From NCBI GenBank assembly GCA_007026445.1, contig VDMD01000042.1, forward strand, positions 179,096-243,095: 64,000 nt of DNA. The letters run 5' to 3'. Of the stretch, positions 22,880 to 33,870 are shown piece by piece. The position numbers and the translations under genes are program-made. The notes below the pieces were generated by a model. The model was given only the letters and a program-made list of their open reading frames with translations, was not told where the DNA came from and did no database searches. How positions within the stretch are numbered: the stretch's first letter is position 1; every line of letters begins with the position of its first letter. This DNA is from Schizophyllum amplum. Taxonomy: Eukaryota > Basidiomycota > Agaricomycetes > Agaricales > Schizophyllaceae.

Positions 22880-24000
22880 GCCCTGTGTCGTTATCGTCAG
22901 TCCCTCCCTCACGCCCCCTCCTTTTCGTTCCCTCCCGCCTTCTCCCCCCCCCAAATTTCCCCCATTCCCGGTCCCGCAACTCAATCGTGCCCGTCCCCGA
23001 TTGCTTACTCACCTCACCTCCCTCCTCCTCCTCCCCCTTCTCACCTCCTCCCCCCTTACTCACCCCCTCCCCTAGGTTATCAATGCGCGCGTGCACCCCA
23101 GCCGTGTCTTCGCCCGCGCCACGCCACCACGGTCGTGGCTGCCGCCCACGCCGCGCCACCACAGCCGTGTCTTCGTCCGCGCCACACCACCACACCTATG
23201 TCCTCCGCCCGCGCCGCACCGCTCACTCTTCCTTACACTTTCAGGTCTGTGGCGCGGGTGGGGTGGGAGGACGGTGACGGTGAGAGGAAGGGGCGGGTTA
23301 GGATGGGGGAAGAAGGTGGCGAGGTTGGTGGGGGCGAAGGCGGCGAAGTGGGAGGCGGGGGCGAAGGCAGCCAGTAGGAGGGGGGGCGAAGGCGGCCAAG
23401 TGGGAGGCAAGGACCGAAGACGGCGAGGTGGGATGGGGAGAAGGCGGCGATGTTGGAGGGGGAGAACTGTCTGTGAGGGGAGGCGGAGAGGACGATGAGG
23501 CTGGGCGAGGAGAACGGGGCGTGGGCGGCACGAGTGGGAGGCGGTGAAGGATGGGCGTGGGAGGGGCGGAAGGTGGTGACGGCAGGGTGAAAAGTGGTGG
23601 ATAGGGTGAAGCGGCGCGAGTGGGAGATGGGGGCGGGGTGTGAAGAGGTACAAAGGGGCATGAGTGGAAGGGCGGTGGAGGCGCGAGTGGGAGACGGAGG
23701 CGCGGCGAGGAGACATGCAATGGGGCGCGAGGGGGAGTTGAGGACGGGGCGAGGGAAAGTTTGGAGGGGCACGAGGGGGATGGGCGAGGAGGCAGAGGAG
23801 GGAGAGGCGAGGGTGGGGGGAGAGGACAACAACTGAGCGGATGGAGAGGAGAGGGGGCGGCGCGAGTGGTGGGGGGTGGAAGGCGTGAGGGGGAGGCGGG
23901 GGCGGCGCGAATGGGAGGCGTGGGTGAGGACGGGGCGCAGGCGGCAAGAATGACGGTGATAACAATACGGGTAAGTCGTCTTTCTGTGTTTGTGTCGTCG
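22880..24000. other. C-rich arm, short tandem repeats, then G-rich arm
   Basis: From 22880 to about 23085 the + strand is C/T-rich. From 23090 to 23230 are repeats with the core GTCTTCGYCCGCGCCAC, and from 23250 to 23960 the + strand is G-rich (GGCGAAGGCGG strings). This is the same layout as 5020-6290. No gene is called. Confidence 0.65.
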
Positions 24001-26274
24001 GCATGCTTCGCCGTGCGTATCGCTTCGTCGTGTCTTGTGCGCGTCGGCGTGTCGCGGCGTGTGTCGCGTCATCACTGACTTCTCTCTGTTCACGTTCTGT
24101 TCCGATGCGCCCCCTCCATCCTACTCGTCTTCTATTACTCGACCTTCACCGTTGTCATCCCTTCAACCTACCTGCTCACTCCTCGTCCCACCCGTGACCC
24201 GTCTCTCTCCTCACTTCGCTTACCCCGAACTCTCTCATCGCGCGCTTCCTCTCACCCCCCACGGGTCGCCCGCTCCCGCCTTTCCACTACATTTGGCATC
24301 AACGTCCGCATACTCGTTTGTGCGGCACAGGTCCGGATCCTCCAGCCTCTCGAACAGAACCACCCGTAACCCCACCAACATCAGCTCGTGCCTCCCGAAT
24401 AGAACCTGCGTCGCTCCGGCCCGTCGCCCGTCACAGCATTCGCCATCCCGCCGTTACCCGCCACAGCTTACACCTTCCCACCATCGTGTGATGCAGCGCC
24501 CGTTTCCCCGTCATCGTGCAGTAACGCTCCGGCCCCTCGTCCGTTGTGCGACATAGTGGGGCGTGAGGGGGGCTTGAAGGGCGTGCGGAGGTGCGACGGG
24601 GCGTGAGCCTGAGGGAGGTGAGGACGAATGGCGACAGTGGGAAAGGGCGTGAGGGGGCGACGGGAGTAGGACGACTCGGGCGATGACGAGGATGAGGTGA
24701 AGGGATTGACGAGAATAAGATGAAGGGGAACGACGAGCGCTGAGGGCGACGACGAGGGTAGGGTACGGGTTTCTTGTACTATCGAAATCGCAACACGAAA
24801 ATTGACCGATTACCGCAGGTTGTCTCCTACCACCATGTCTGCCCTCGTCTCCCGGCTCAGCGCGTTCGGCGTTCTGGCGTCATCGACCGCCGTCGTTGTT
24901 TTGCAATCCCACCACCTACACGGAAGTCACAACGCTGCGCTAACGTTCTCGACGAGGCTTGCCGAAGAGGCGGCATTCTCGACGAGCGACGCGTCGGGGG
25001 ATCGACGTCGAGGTCTCCTCGCAGCCGCACGCGTATGTCTCTCGGTTCCTGCCCTTATAATCGACAAGCGGGATGATGTGTTCTCTTGGTCTTCACGATG
25101 TTTTTGCGGCATACGTGTTGAGTTCTGAATACCCTCACAGATGTATCTCCTGCTCTCCGCGGCATCATCCCAGAGTCCCGATGGCGACGGAGACATTGCC
25201 GTCGGCCATCATGGTGCATGGCGCATCACGTTATGTTGACTATCATCCAACTCGTTTGTAGACGCCGGCGCGAAAACGATGAGCATCCAAGCCATTAACA
25301 ACGAACCCCTCTCACTTGCGTCTCACGCACTACGACCCAATGTTACACTCCTCGAACAAGTCGGCGTTTGGCACGATCCAGGGCGTCCCGCATCACTGCG
25401 CTCGCCCACATTTCCTGATGAGCGTACCTTCAATTGTAACACGTGGAACATTCTACTCACTCCCCTGTACCTTCGGGAATCGGCAGCGTCGCGCTCGATA
25501 GTCTCAAGTCCATCATCTCCCCACGTGAGAACTACGTAGCTTGCAGTTTCCACTTTCGTTCAACTTGCCCGTGCCGTCGATCCCGAGTTTGCTGAGGAAG
25601 AGGAATGGACTTCGCTTATAGTGATTACCGCGTCGCCTGACACCGCGCGTGTTGAGACTCACGGCATGGGCAGATCACTTCGCGGTCTCCCGTGCGCGTC
25701 ACCGACGCCGCCCTTCCCCGTCGCCGAAGTTGCCCCAAATTAAGCCTTGCAGACGATCTCCTCGCTGGGTCGTAGACATCCCAAATGCAGGTCCGAGCAG
25801 AAGTGAAATCGACTACCGTCCGGGCGTCAAAATCTATGCAAAACGTTCTTGAGATCGGGGACGACGCAGTCGGTCGTGAGGACATTCGCCTGCTGTCGGG
25901 TTTGCGGATGAGGAGCGCTAGATCTCCCGCAGCGGTCGCGCGTTGAGGTAAAGCTCACTCGATTGCTCAGCGCTTCAGCACTTCACAGTTGCGGCGCCTC
26001 GCTGCTTTCGTCTGTCCGCAATCGCTATAAAATCAACGTATGTTCCTTGATCACCGTGCCTGTTGCACTCGCACTAACAACAACGCAGACTCCACCATTT
26101 CTGTGCGCTGCACTCGGATGGGATCTCTGTAGCGTTGGGCGAAGAGGACGGTGAGGACGTCGTCGAGCATTCAGGGGACTAGGATGAGACAACGAAGCCG
26201 GACGCTGGAACCGTCGATTTGCGCGAAGTGGAGCGCATTGCCTGCATGCGACAACAACTGTAGGCGACGCTGTC
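24001..26274. other. No defensible gene
   Basis: Pro/Ser/Arg-rich low-complexity sequence to about 24560, a G-rich patch to 24760, then mixed sequence with short frames (24832 MSALVSRLSAFGV..., 25279-25539, 25625-25885 minus). These lack motifs and do not join into an exon chain that I trust. Confidence 0.4.
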
Positions 26275-26560
26275 AGCGTCGAGTAGCTTGAGGTACGTTC
26301 TCACTGGTTGATATATAGTCTGACTCGCACGACTGACCTCGCGGCAACGGAGAGAACGCCGCTGTGCTGTCTTCGCTGTCGGCGACTGGGACAATGAGTA
26401 TGAACTCCCGCATTGTGAACCGTGTGACTCACGCTGATCCTGACGCCATAAAACGTCCCGACCCGATGTCGAGACTAGGGAGACGTCACAGTTGCCGTCA
26501 GGCGACCCTGCGTTGAATGGCGACCATCCGACTGTCAAGGCATCGTCCGCAAGCCCACGG
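26275..26560 (-). repeat. Dispersed repeat R2, copy outside the array
   Basis: Read on the minus strand, about 26535-26455 matches a stretch present in every array unit (near 32765, 43505 and 54753). The shared word runs roughly ACGCAG-GTCGCCTGACGGC-ACT--GACGTCTC-CT-GTC-TCGACATCG-GTCGGG. Downstream the two also share GCGTGAGT, a CGAnGACAGC word and GTGAGnACGTACCT next to CTCGACGC, so the homology extends over about 250 bp with losses. Confidence 0.65.
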
Positions 26561-27413
26561 TCATCCACTCGCGCCGGCGCGCTGTAGAAGCTTTGTGGGA
26601 TGTCGCCGTCACGTTTCCCTTCGTGGAAAGCAACTCGGGGGACGGATCGTGAGATGATGAGGGTGCGGAGCAGCCGCGTCAAGAGCGACGAGAACATGAA
26701 CGATGGGGAAGGAACCCCGCAAAAACTTGGTACTAGTTCGTAGGTATCCAATAGATCGGTTTCCGTCCGCACTCTGTGTCTTTCCTTGAGTGCTTCAGGC
26801 CGCCATGTTGTCTACGAGTAAACGCGCTTGAGGTCTTCGGAGCTCCACAGCGCTGACTGCGTCTATCGTTTTGTTCATCGCTTTTGTCTATGTCGTCGCC
26901 TTCTCTCGTCCTTGATGGCTAGCGCCTCGCCGCACGTCATATTCTCTAGATCCCGCCCTTCTCGCGCCCTCAGCGGCGTGCTTCCTGAAGCTCTCACGTC
27001 TCGTTCGTGTAATGTTGTTCGTAGCGTCGTGATTTCGCTCGCGCTGCCAGTGCCTCTGGCTACTCATCCCTCGCGCTCCCGTCAATTTCTCGCGAAAATC
27101 GTCGTCTGCGTAACCTATCTCTGCTGCCCAAGTGCTTACTCCAGCAACCCTCGGATCCAGGAAAGAAAGCAGACGTTCGATAGATTATTCCTCTAGGACG
27201 CGCGAGTAGAGCACGCATGGGAGTTGCGGGCATCTTGAGTTTCCGTAGTGCCGTCGTTTTTGCTCAGTATACCATGTCAGACGTAGAAGAAATGCATTCA
27301 GCACGTAGCTAGCTCTCTGAGGTAAGGACAACAAAGAGGAATAACGGCGAGCCCCGAAGATCATGAGCTATGAAAAGCTGTTAGCATCTCGTACGTTTCA
27401 TCACCAACGCAGT
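26561..27413. other. No gene seen
   Basis: Short frames only. The right end is the 3' flank of the MYND gene. Confidence 0.45.
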
Positions 27414-29343
27414 TCACCTGGTTCCAAACGCATCCTTGGGGGCGTACATCGTGATCGTCTCGAGCGTCTCCTCATTGAACTTCTCGTACGGGATCACCCG
27501 CAAGCAATCGCTCTTCTCCTTCTCGCCCTCCATCCACAGCCCCGAGATGAACACATTCTGCCCCTCTGTACCGTAGACTCCTGACATCAAGTTGTCGACC
27601 GTGTGGTGCAGGCTCGGGCCGAGAAAGTTGACGCGAATCTGGAAGTCGACGTCGATCACGTTGGCGATGGCCTGGTACTGGAACTTGATCGTCTTCCGCT
27701 TCTCATCCACCTCCCGCAAACGACGGCGAACTTCGGCGACGATGTTGTGGCGGTGCGTACGGACGTAGTCGGAGGCGATGATATTCATAAGGTGCGTGTC
27801 GCGCGGGCCGGTTTTGCAGATGAAGTCTATAAGGCTGGTCAGCGACACAGAATGTAAGACGACACGTAACTCGCCCTCGTAGACGTCGCAGTCCTTTTGG
27901 TGAACGGCGAGCCAGTGCGTCCTCTGACACACGCGGGAGCAGTAGAAAACGCGGCGACATTCGCAACAAGGCAGCCTGCGTTCCTGCAACAGCCTTTGTC
28001 CAGGGCACTGGTGGAACACTATGATGAGTTCGAGGAATATGCGAGCGAACGAATGACTCACCTCCGTATTATGGCACCAGCGCGATTTCAAGTTCCAGTC
28101 CTTGCGTGCGATGTCGAGGAGCCGATAGCGTGCCGTGCATACCTCCGCAAGGGCGGCGAATGGAGTGATGCTCGCGGCGGCAGCGCGCAGGGCGGGGTCG
28201 TTCGCATGCATACGGTTGAAGGCGAGCAGAACGCGATAGTGAATGAAACTGCGGTAGAGCGTCTGCACGATCGGCCGCAGAGTCTCGTGGAACTCGTGTG
28301 GGGCGGCGTACGTCGTCATGATGCGCAGGATGGGGTGTAGGATACCGTCGAAGAGAGACCACTGCAGCGTACGGTTGTCCTGCGTGACGCGCCAGAGGTG
28401 GTCGAGGTACGTGCAGCCCGCGACGGCGGCCTTGCAGGCGGGTGCGGGGCCGCGGGAGCGGCGATCGATGACGGCGACGAGTTTGGCGACGACACGACGC
28501 GGACAGGTGTACGGCCGGAGTTCTTTGACATTGAGAAGCGTGTTGGCCGCGGTGAAGAGCATGCATTGCGCGTCGAGCTCCGCAGGCTGTGACGAGTTCA
28601 ACACGTCGGCGTACCGTGAGATGACGCGGCAGAGGCGCCGAGGGTGCTTTCCAAAGACGCGCGCCATCTCTCTCGAGAGCATTTTGCGCGATTCGGTGCG
28701 CGCATGCGCCCCCGCCATCGGGAGATCATACAAGAAGAGGAGATTGGAGACGGCTGAGCCGGCGAGGGGCGCGGGCGAGAAACGATTGTAGCGGAAGAAG
28801 TGGGCCAGAATGTCGATGTTGTACACGATAAATTTGGTGGTGTCTAGGAAGCGGACGAGCGAGTGGTCGTTGCGTGGCAGGAAGACCATTCCGCTGGTGG
28901 CGTTAACGATGACGAAGGTCGTATGCTGGTAATCGCGCGTTTTCTCGGATCGCGTGACGTTCCCGTTCATGGGGTGGATGAAGCCTAGCCACTTGCAGGC
29001 GAGAGGTGCAACCTTTTCGGCGTACTCTCGAGCCTGGAGGAGGATACCGAACCTCAACTCGCGCTCGATAAGCCCACATAAGTTTTGATACTGGTCAAGA
29101 GCCTCTACGACGGATCGAAGAGGCTCGTCGTCCAGAGAAAGAGAGAGTTTGCGTTCGTTGCGTTCCAGGGGGCTCTACCTCCATGGCTGCAAAGGGATGC
29201 GCATCCTGCAGGAGTGCTTCGATCTTGGCTGACACTTCCTTTTTGGGAACTGCGTCACCGAGGTGGGATGGAGACATACATTCGAGGTCCGTTAGAAGGG
29301 CGGTGAGGGCTTCCAGAGCTCGTATTTGCGGACTTGGGGCCAT
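27414..29343 (-). CDS. MYND-type zinc-finger protein, 3 exons, about 606 aa
   Basis: Exons 29343-29179, 29123-28062 and 28007-27414, joined by GT-AG introns of 55 and 54 nt. MYND fingers bind proline-rich peptides and mediate protein-protein contacts; the target here is unknown. Removing the 54-nt intron brings CHNTECPG next to LPCCECRRVFYCSRVCQRTHW and HQKDC, a complete MYND finger at about residues 400-440; left in, that intron would insert 18 residues into the first Cys pair. The first ~400 residues form a helical region without other motifs, a common layout in agaricomycete MYND proteins. The C-terminal ~165 residues are unassigned. It is divergent from eIF2A across a 214-bp gap. Confidence 0.85.
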
Positions 29344-29557
29344 CGCGATGATTCGAAGAGAACTTAAAAAGCTAACGTCACACGTACGCGCAGTGGTAGC
29401 ACGTGACAGCACGTGGCAAAAAGTAACGCCGCTGACGGCACGGATTTTCATTGTTCTTTTTGTTCTTGACCGTCATCTCCAAAAGTCGCCGAGGCATTAG
29501 GTTGCCTCGAGCTCAGCCGCAGCTCTCCCCTCCTCCCCTTCTCCGACCAGCAGCGTT
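29344..29557. promoter_or_regulatory. Shared divergent promoter, MYND gene and eIF2A, with two CACGTG boxes
   Basis: Only 214 bp separate the two start codons. Two perfect CACGTG palindromes lie at 29400-29405 and 29410-29415, ten bp apart (one helical turn). CACGTG is the classic E-box or G-box bound by bHLH and CBF1-type factors; co-regulation of the two genes is inferred. A CT-rich stretch precedes the eIF2A ATG. Confidence 0.65.
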
Positions 29558-31804
29558 ATGGCCTCCCAGATGACACAGCAGTACGCATGTGAGTACGCCG
29601 CTTTTTTGGCGATCTTTCCGATGCCCCAGCGCGATATCTACTGATTTCTACTGTAGACCGTGCCCAGAAATCTTTGGGTCTTGTTACGGGACGCCCGATT
29701 ATGTCCCTGTTGCGAACTTCGAAGTTCCGGATGCTACAGCGCGCACGTTTTGCTACAGCGCAGATGGCAGGCTGTACGCTTACGCCCTGCCGAACGTGTG
29801 CGTACGCATACCCCGATCGTCGCATCTCAACTCACGATAATCCCCCAGTGTGCGGATCTTTCAGGCGGAGAACGCCCAGCTGCTGCAAGAATTGGCTCTT
29901 CCGAACATCGTCGAGCTCAATTTCTCCCCTCGCGGCACTTACCTCTCCACATGGGAAAGGCCTGGTGCGTGCATTACTCCCACATGTTGATTGCATCGCT
30001 GATACCCTCGAAGTAAAGCTTGATGACGGCTCGCAACACAAGAACCATCGCGTCTTCTCCGTTTCGACGGGCGAAGAGCTGACGTCCTTCTCGCAACGAT
30101 CGCAGGAAGGATGGGACATGCAGTACACCATCTCCGAGTCCCACGCCATTCGTCTTGTCGGCCCCGAGATCCAAGTCTTTCGCCCATCGGAATGGAGCAA
30201 GGGCATCGTCGACAAACTGCGCGTCGAGGGAGCTACGAGCGTCACCCTCAGCCCCGGCCTCAATCCCAGCGTCGCCGTTTTTGTCGCCGAGAAGAAGGTG
30301 CGTCGCAATCTTCCCTAAAGATCAGCTGCTTACATCCAACCAGGGTGCTCCGGCCAGCATCAAGATCTACTCGCTCTTGACCCTCTCCTCCGCCCCGCCA
30401 CCTGCCAAAAGAACTTCTACAAGGCGGACCGCTCGCAGATCAAGTGGAACGACCTCGGGACGCAGGTCCTGCTCCTCACGCACACCGACGTCGACAAGAC
30501 GAACAAGAGCTACTACGGCGAGAACATGCTGTACCTGCTGAGCGCTGCGGGCAACTTCGACTGCCGGGTCACGCTAGACAAGGAGGGTCCCATCCACGAC
30601 TTTGCATGGAGTCCCAACTCCAAGGAGTTTGGCGTCGTCTATGGATGTGCGTGTTTACACTCTCCTTTCCCTACAGTCGCTAACACTCCTCCTCCAGACA
30701 TGCCGGCCAAGTCTGTGCTGTTCGATCAACGCGTGCGCACGCTGCACGACTTCGGGACCGCGCCCCACAACTACATCTCCTTCAACCCCCAGGGCCGGCT
30801 CATGGCGCTCGCCGGCTTCGGCAACCTTGCGGGCAAGATCACGATCGTCGACCGGCGCACACTCAACAAGGTCACCACCATCGATGCCCCGAACACGAGC
30901 GTGTGCCAGTGGAGCCCCGACGGCCGCTTCCTCCTCACCGCGACGCTCTCCCCTCGTCTGCGCGTCGACAACGGCGTCATGATCTGGCATTGCACCGGCC
31001 CGCTCATGCACGTTCAGCGCACGGAAGAGCTCTACCAGACCGGCTGGCGCCCTGCCCGCACCGAGGACGTACCACCCTTCCCCGCGCAGATCCCGCCGGC
31101 CCCAGCGCCCTCGGCATCTGCGTCACAGGTTGCAGCCGCCGCGAAGCCCGTCGTCAGCAAGGGCGCGTACCGGCCGCCCGGCGCGCGCGGGCTCGCCGCG
31201 CCCAGCATCTTCAAGCGCGAGGACGAGGGCGGCGCGGCGCGGATGCCCACCAACGGCACGCACTCGCCGCAGGGCGTGCGCAGTCCGGAACCGCGGGGCG
31301 TGCCGGGTGCGGGTGCGCGGCGCCACGTCCCGGGCGCGCCGCCGCCGAACCACAGCCCGAGCCCGGGTCCGGGGGACAAGAAGAAGCGCAAGGGGAAGAA
31401 GGGCGGCGAGGAGGGCGGCGCGAGCGGCGCTGCGACGCCCACGGACGGTGCCGCGACGCCGAACAAGGGTCGCCGCGGCGGGAGTCCGCGGGGCAGCATG
31501 GACGGCCGCCCGAAGCCGCGGACGAATGGAAGCGCGGCGAACGTGCGCGACGCGGCGCCACCGCCCGCGGAGGAGCCGCAGACGGACCCTTCGCTGGACC
31601 CGGTCGCGAAGAAGGTTCGAAACCTGACTAAGAAGGTGCGTTTCTTGTTCGTGTATCGCACAGCCACTGACCTCGTTACAGCTCAAGGCGATCGAGGAGC
31701 TGAAGGAGAAGGCGATGCGGGGCGAGCGGCTGGAGGCGACGCAGGTCAAGAAGATCGACGGGGAGGGTGCGTTGAAGGCGGAGCTGGCGAGTCTCGGCGC
31801 GTAG
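29558..31804 (+). CDS. eIF2A: Eukaryotic translation initiation factor 2A (eIF2A), 7 exons, two apparent frameshifts
   Basis: Cytosolic WD-type beta-propeller factor that binds 40S subunits and takes part in alternative initiation. Exons: 29558-29588, 29657-29797, 29849-29964, 30014-30297, 30344-30646, 30698-31635, 31682-31804, about 645 aa if continuous, the usual fungal length. Landmarks: SLGLVTG, NFEVPDATARTFCYSADGR, NFSPRGTYLSTWERP, NFYKADRSQIKWNDLGTQ, DFAWSPNSKEFGVVYG, ISFNPQGRLMALAGFGN and CQWSPDGRFLLTATLSPR. A low-complexity linker follows, then the C-terminal helix ending KAELASLGA. Exon 2 (near 29690, GGG) and exon 5 (near 30398-30402, CCGCCACC) are each one base short of frame, though the protein sequence is conserved on both sides. 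Either these are sequencing indels or the gene is newly dead. The array unit starts inside exon 3. Confidence 0.93.
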
Positions 31805-32730
31805 GCGGCGTCTCGTGGCGTGGTCATTCGCGTTGCTGTACTCTCGTAGTGTAGCAATGCATTCATTACAGCAGCAAGTACACGAGTGAATGAGTAAAGA
31901 GTGAGTGAACGAGAATTTGAGATGAGTGAATGAGTACAGTACGAGTGAGGTGCGAAGACGCGTATTAGACATGCGTTCGTAAGGATTATATGGGGGAATA
32001 GGTGCCGCAGACCGCTCGAGAACGCGGGGAACTCGCGAAGGGTGAGTAAGTAGAGACCTGGCGAGATCGACGCGGGGCGGACGGCGCTGAGAGCACGAGA
32101 TCGACATGCAAGACGGCGTGAGGGAGCTCGAACGCGCGAGATAGAGAGAGTGAGCGAATACGGGGAAAGCGAGCCCCGAAGGCGAGGCATCAGCTATCAA
32201 GGGCAGATGGCATTGTTTTAGAAACAATAGAAATAGAGAGCAGCTGAGTGCGATGTACTCGACGCCCTCGTATTCACTCGTCTATGTACGCCGCTTCTGT
32301 TCACTCATCAACGCAAGGGGATTATATATCTACGAAGTACACGAGTACTACCGCTATCTCTAGATGCTAGAGGCGTGCAACGCGCGAGACAACAGCTATC
32401 AAGGGAAACAGAAGGCGATAACGAGGGCGAAAGCGCACAGAGAAGAGACGAGGACACACGCACAGCCGACGTACTCAACGCACTCGCTTCGACCTCGTAC
32501 TCACTCACGAGTATAAGTTGATCTATTTACTCATCGACCCTAGGGGATTCGGGAACGGGGCACAAAGGGCGATTGAAACCATTTATTCACTATCTACCAA
32601 GTACACGGCTACTACTACAAATCTATATACGTAGTTACGTGTTTCTCGACGCCCGTTGTCGTTCTGGATACATATCCCTCGCGTCCCGAAGCGTCCTTCG
32701 CGACGTGAATCACAGCGACGGCCCGTCGAC
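31805..32730. repeat. eIF2A 3' flank and a degenerate two-copy direct repeat
   Basis: After the stop codon comes a TGAATGAGTnnAGTGAGTGA-type microsatellite (31880-31960). Then a block starting AGCTATCAAGGG occurs twice, at about 32191 and 32394. Each copy is followed by GTACTCnACGC, a CGTAYTCACTC word, ACTCATC, GGGGATT and AAGTACACG-nTACTAC, so about 200 bp is duplicated with drift. No coding sense. Confidence 0.6.
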
Positions 32731-32739
32731 GAGCTTCTT

Positions 32740-33060
32740 GATGTGTGCGCGAGAGTCGGCAGCTCGCCGTTGGACGCAGCGTCGCCTGACGGCGACTTCA
32801 AAGTATCGCTCGTCCTTGACATCGCGTCGGGGTGTTGCCTGACGCGTGAGTTAGCGGGACGCGCGCCGCAAACACTTACACTCGTGCTCTCACTCGTCAA
32901 TAGCGAGGACAGCGCGTCCTCGGTGTCCTCACTCCCCACTCCCTCTCTCTCACACGTCTCACGCTGCGAGCAAGGTCAGCCAAGCGAGGCAGAGCAGACT
33001 CGCCGTTTGACGGCGATCCGCTGAGACTCGAACGGTGAACACGTACCTATGTCCTCGACG
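32740..33060 (+). repeat. Dispersed repeat R2, copy in unit A
   Basis: Contains CGCAGCGTCGCCTGACGGC and GACATCGCGTCGGG in the same order as the outside copy at 26275-26560, and ends near CTGAGACTCGAACGGTGAAC. Counterparts in B (about 43480-43790) and C (about 54728-55038). Confidence 0.65.
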
Positions 33061-33299
33061 CCAAGGGCGCCGCCCTCGGAGGATCGAACCGGGAAACGCG
33101 CCCGACTTCGCGCACGCCGACGGCTTCGGCGTGCAGCCGAGTCTCTGCCCTACTACTCGACGACCTCTCCCTCCCCACCCAGCATGCCGTTCCCGCATCT
33201 TGAGGCAATTGGCGACGGCGCGTAGCCTACGAGAATGTCGGCATCTGCATGATGATCAGCGCGAGTGCGACGGGCTCAGCAAGCAAGGGACTTACAAAT

Positions 33300-33870
33300 A
33301 AAGGGCGAGTACGTACTGACGAAAGCACGTAAGACCGCGGTGGCGCTGCGCGCCGCCGCCGCGGGAGACCCCCGCCGTCTTCGCCCGTACATGCGACAGC
33401 AGCCATAGAAGTACTCTAGAACCCCTGAAAGCCCCGTTAGCATCTCTCTCACTGCGAAATAAGTGATAAGTAAATAATCGAAAAGCGCGACTGAATAAAC
33501 GATTATGTGGGCGCAAGGTGAGGGGCCTGGGGGCATAAAAAACACGGGAGGGGGTGCGCTTAGATGTTTTTGAGCAAAAAGAACTTACCTAGGAGCTACG
33601 CGACCACCGAGAACAAGTCTTAGGCCAAGTCAGTTCCGGTACGGGACCACGTACCACCCGCGAAATGCGCGGCGGCGCTGCGCGCCGCCGCTGCGGGAGA
33701 CCTCCACCGTCCCCGCCCGCACCCCCAACAGCAGTCGAGGACGTCCTCGAGAATTCCCGCGCGGATATCTTGAGAAATGAGTTCATTTTGCATTATTTCT
33801 GACGTTCGAACACTCACCGAGTTCGCCTCCGCTTGGACCGGCATATGGGGTAATCGGGACGCGGGAGATG
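33300..33870 (-). repeat. Repeat family R1, two inverted copies in unit A
   Basis: Read on the minus strand, 33870-33640 runs CCGGTCCAAGCGGAGG, an AT-rich stretch with AATGCAAAATGA, ATATCCGCGCGGGAATTCT, GAGGAC, then a GGCGGCGCGCAGCGCCGCC hairpin. This is the same order as the plus-strand copies at 38270-38760. A more diverged inverted copy lies at about 33450-33330. Confidence 0.75.

Noticed and set aside
21057..23377. Frames of 344 and 412 codons
   Set aside because: They consist of Ser/Arg/Pro-rich translation of degenerate repeats, with no motif.
31123..32190. Long minus-strand frame opposite eIF2A exon 6, with similar frames at 41505-42503 and 52825-53751
   Set aside because: Arg/Ala-rich shadow of a GC-rich linker; its sequence follows the eIF2A codons and it has no motif of its own.
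33020..33100. GTTCGAGTCTC-like and GGATCGAACC words suggesting a tRNA T-arm
   Set aside because: No acceptor, D or anticodon arm could be paired at tRNA distances.
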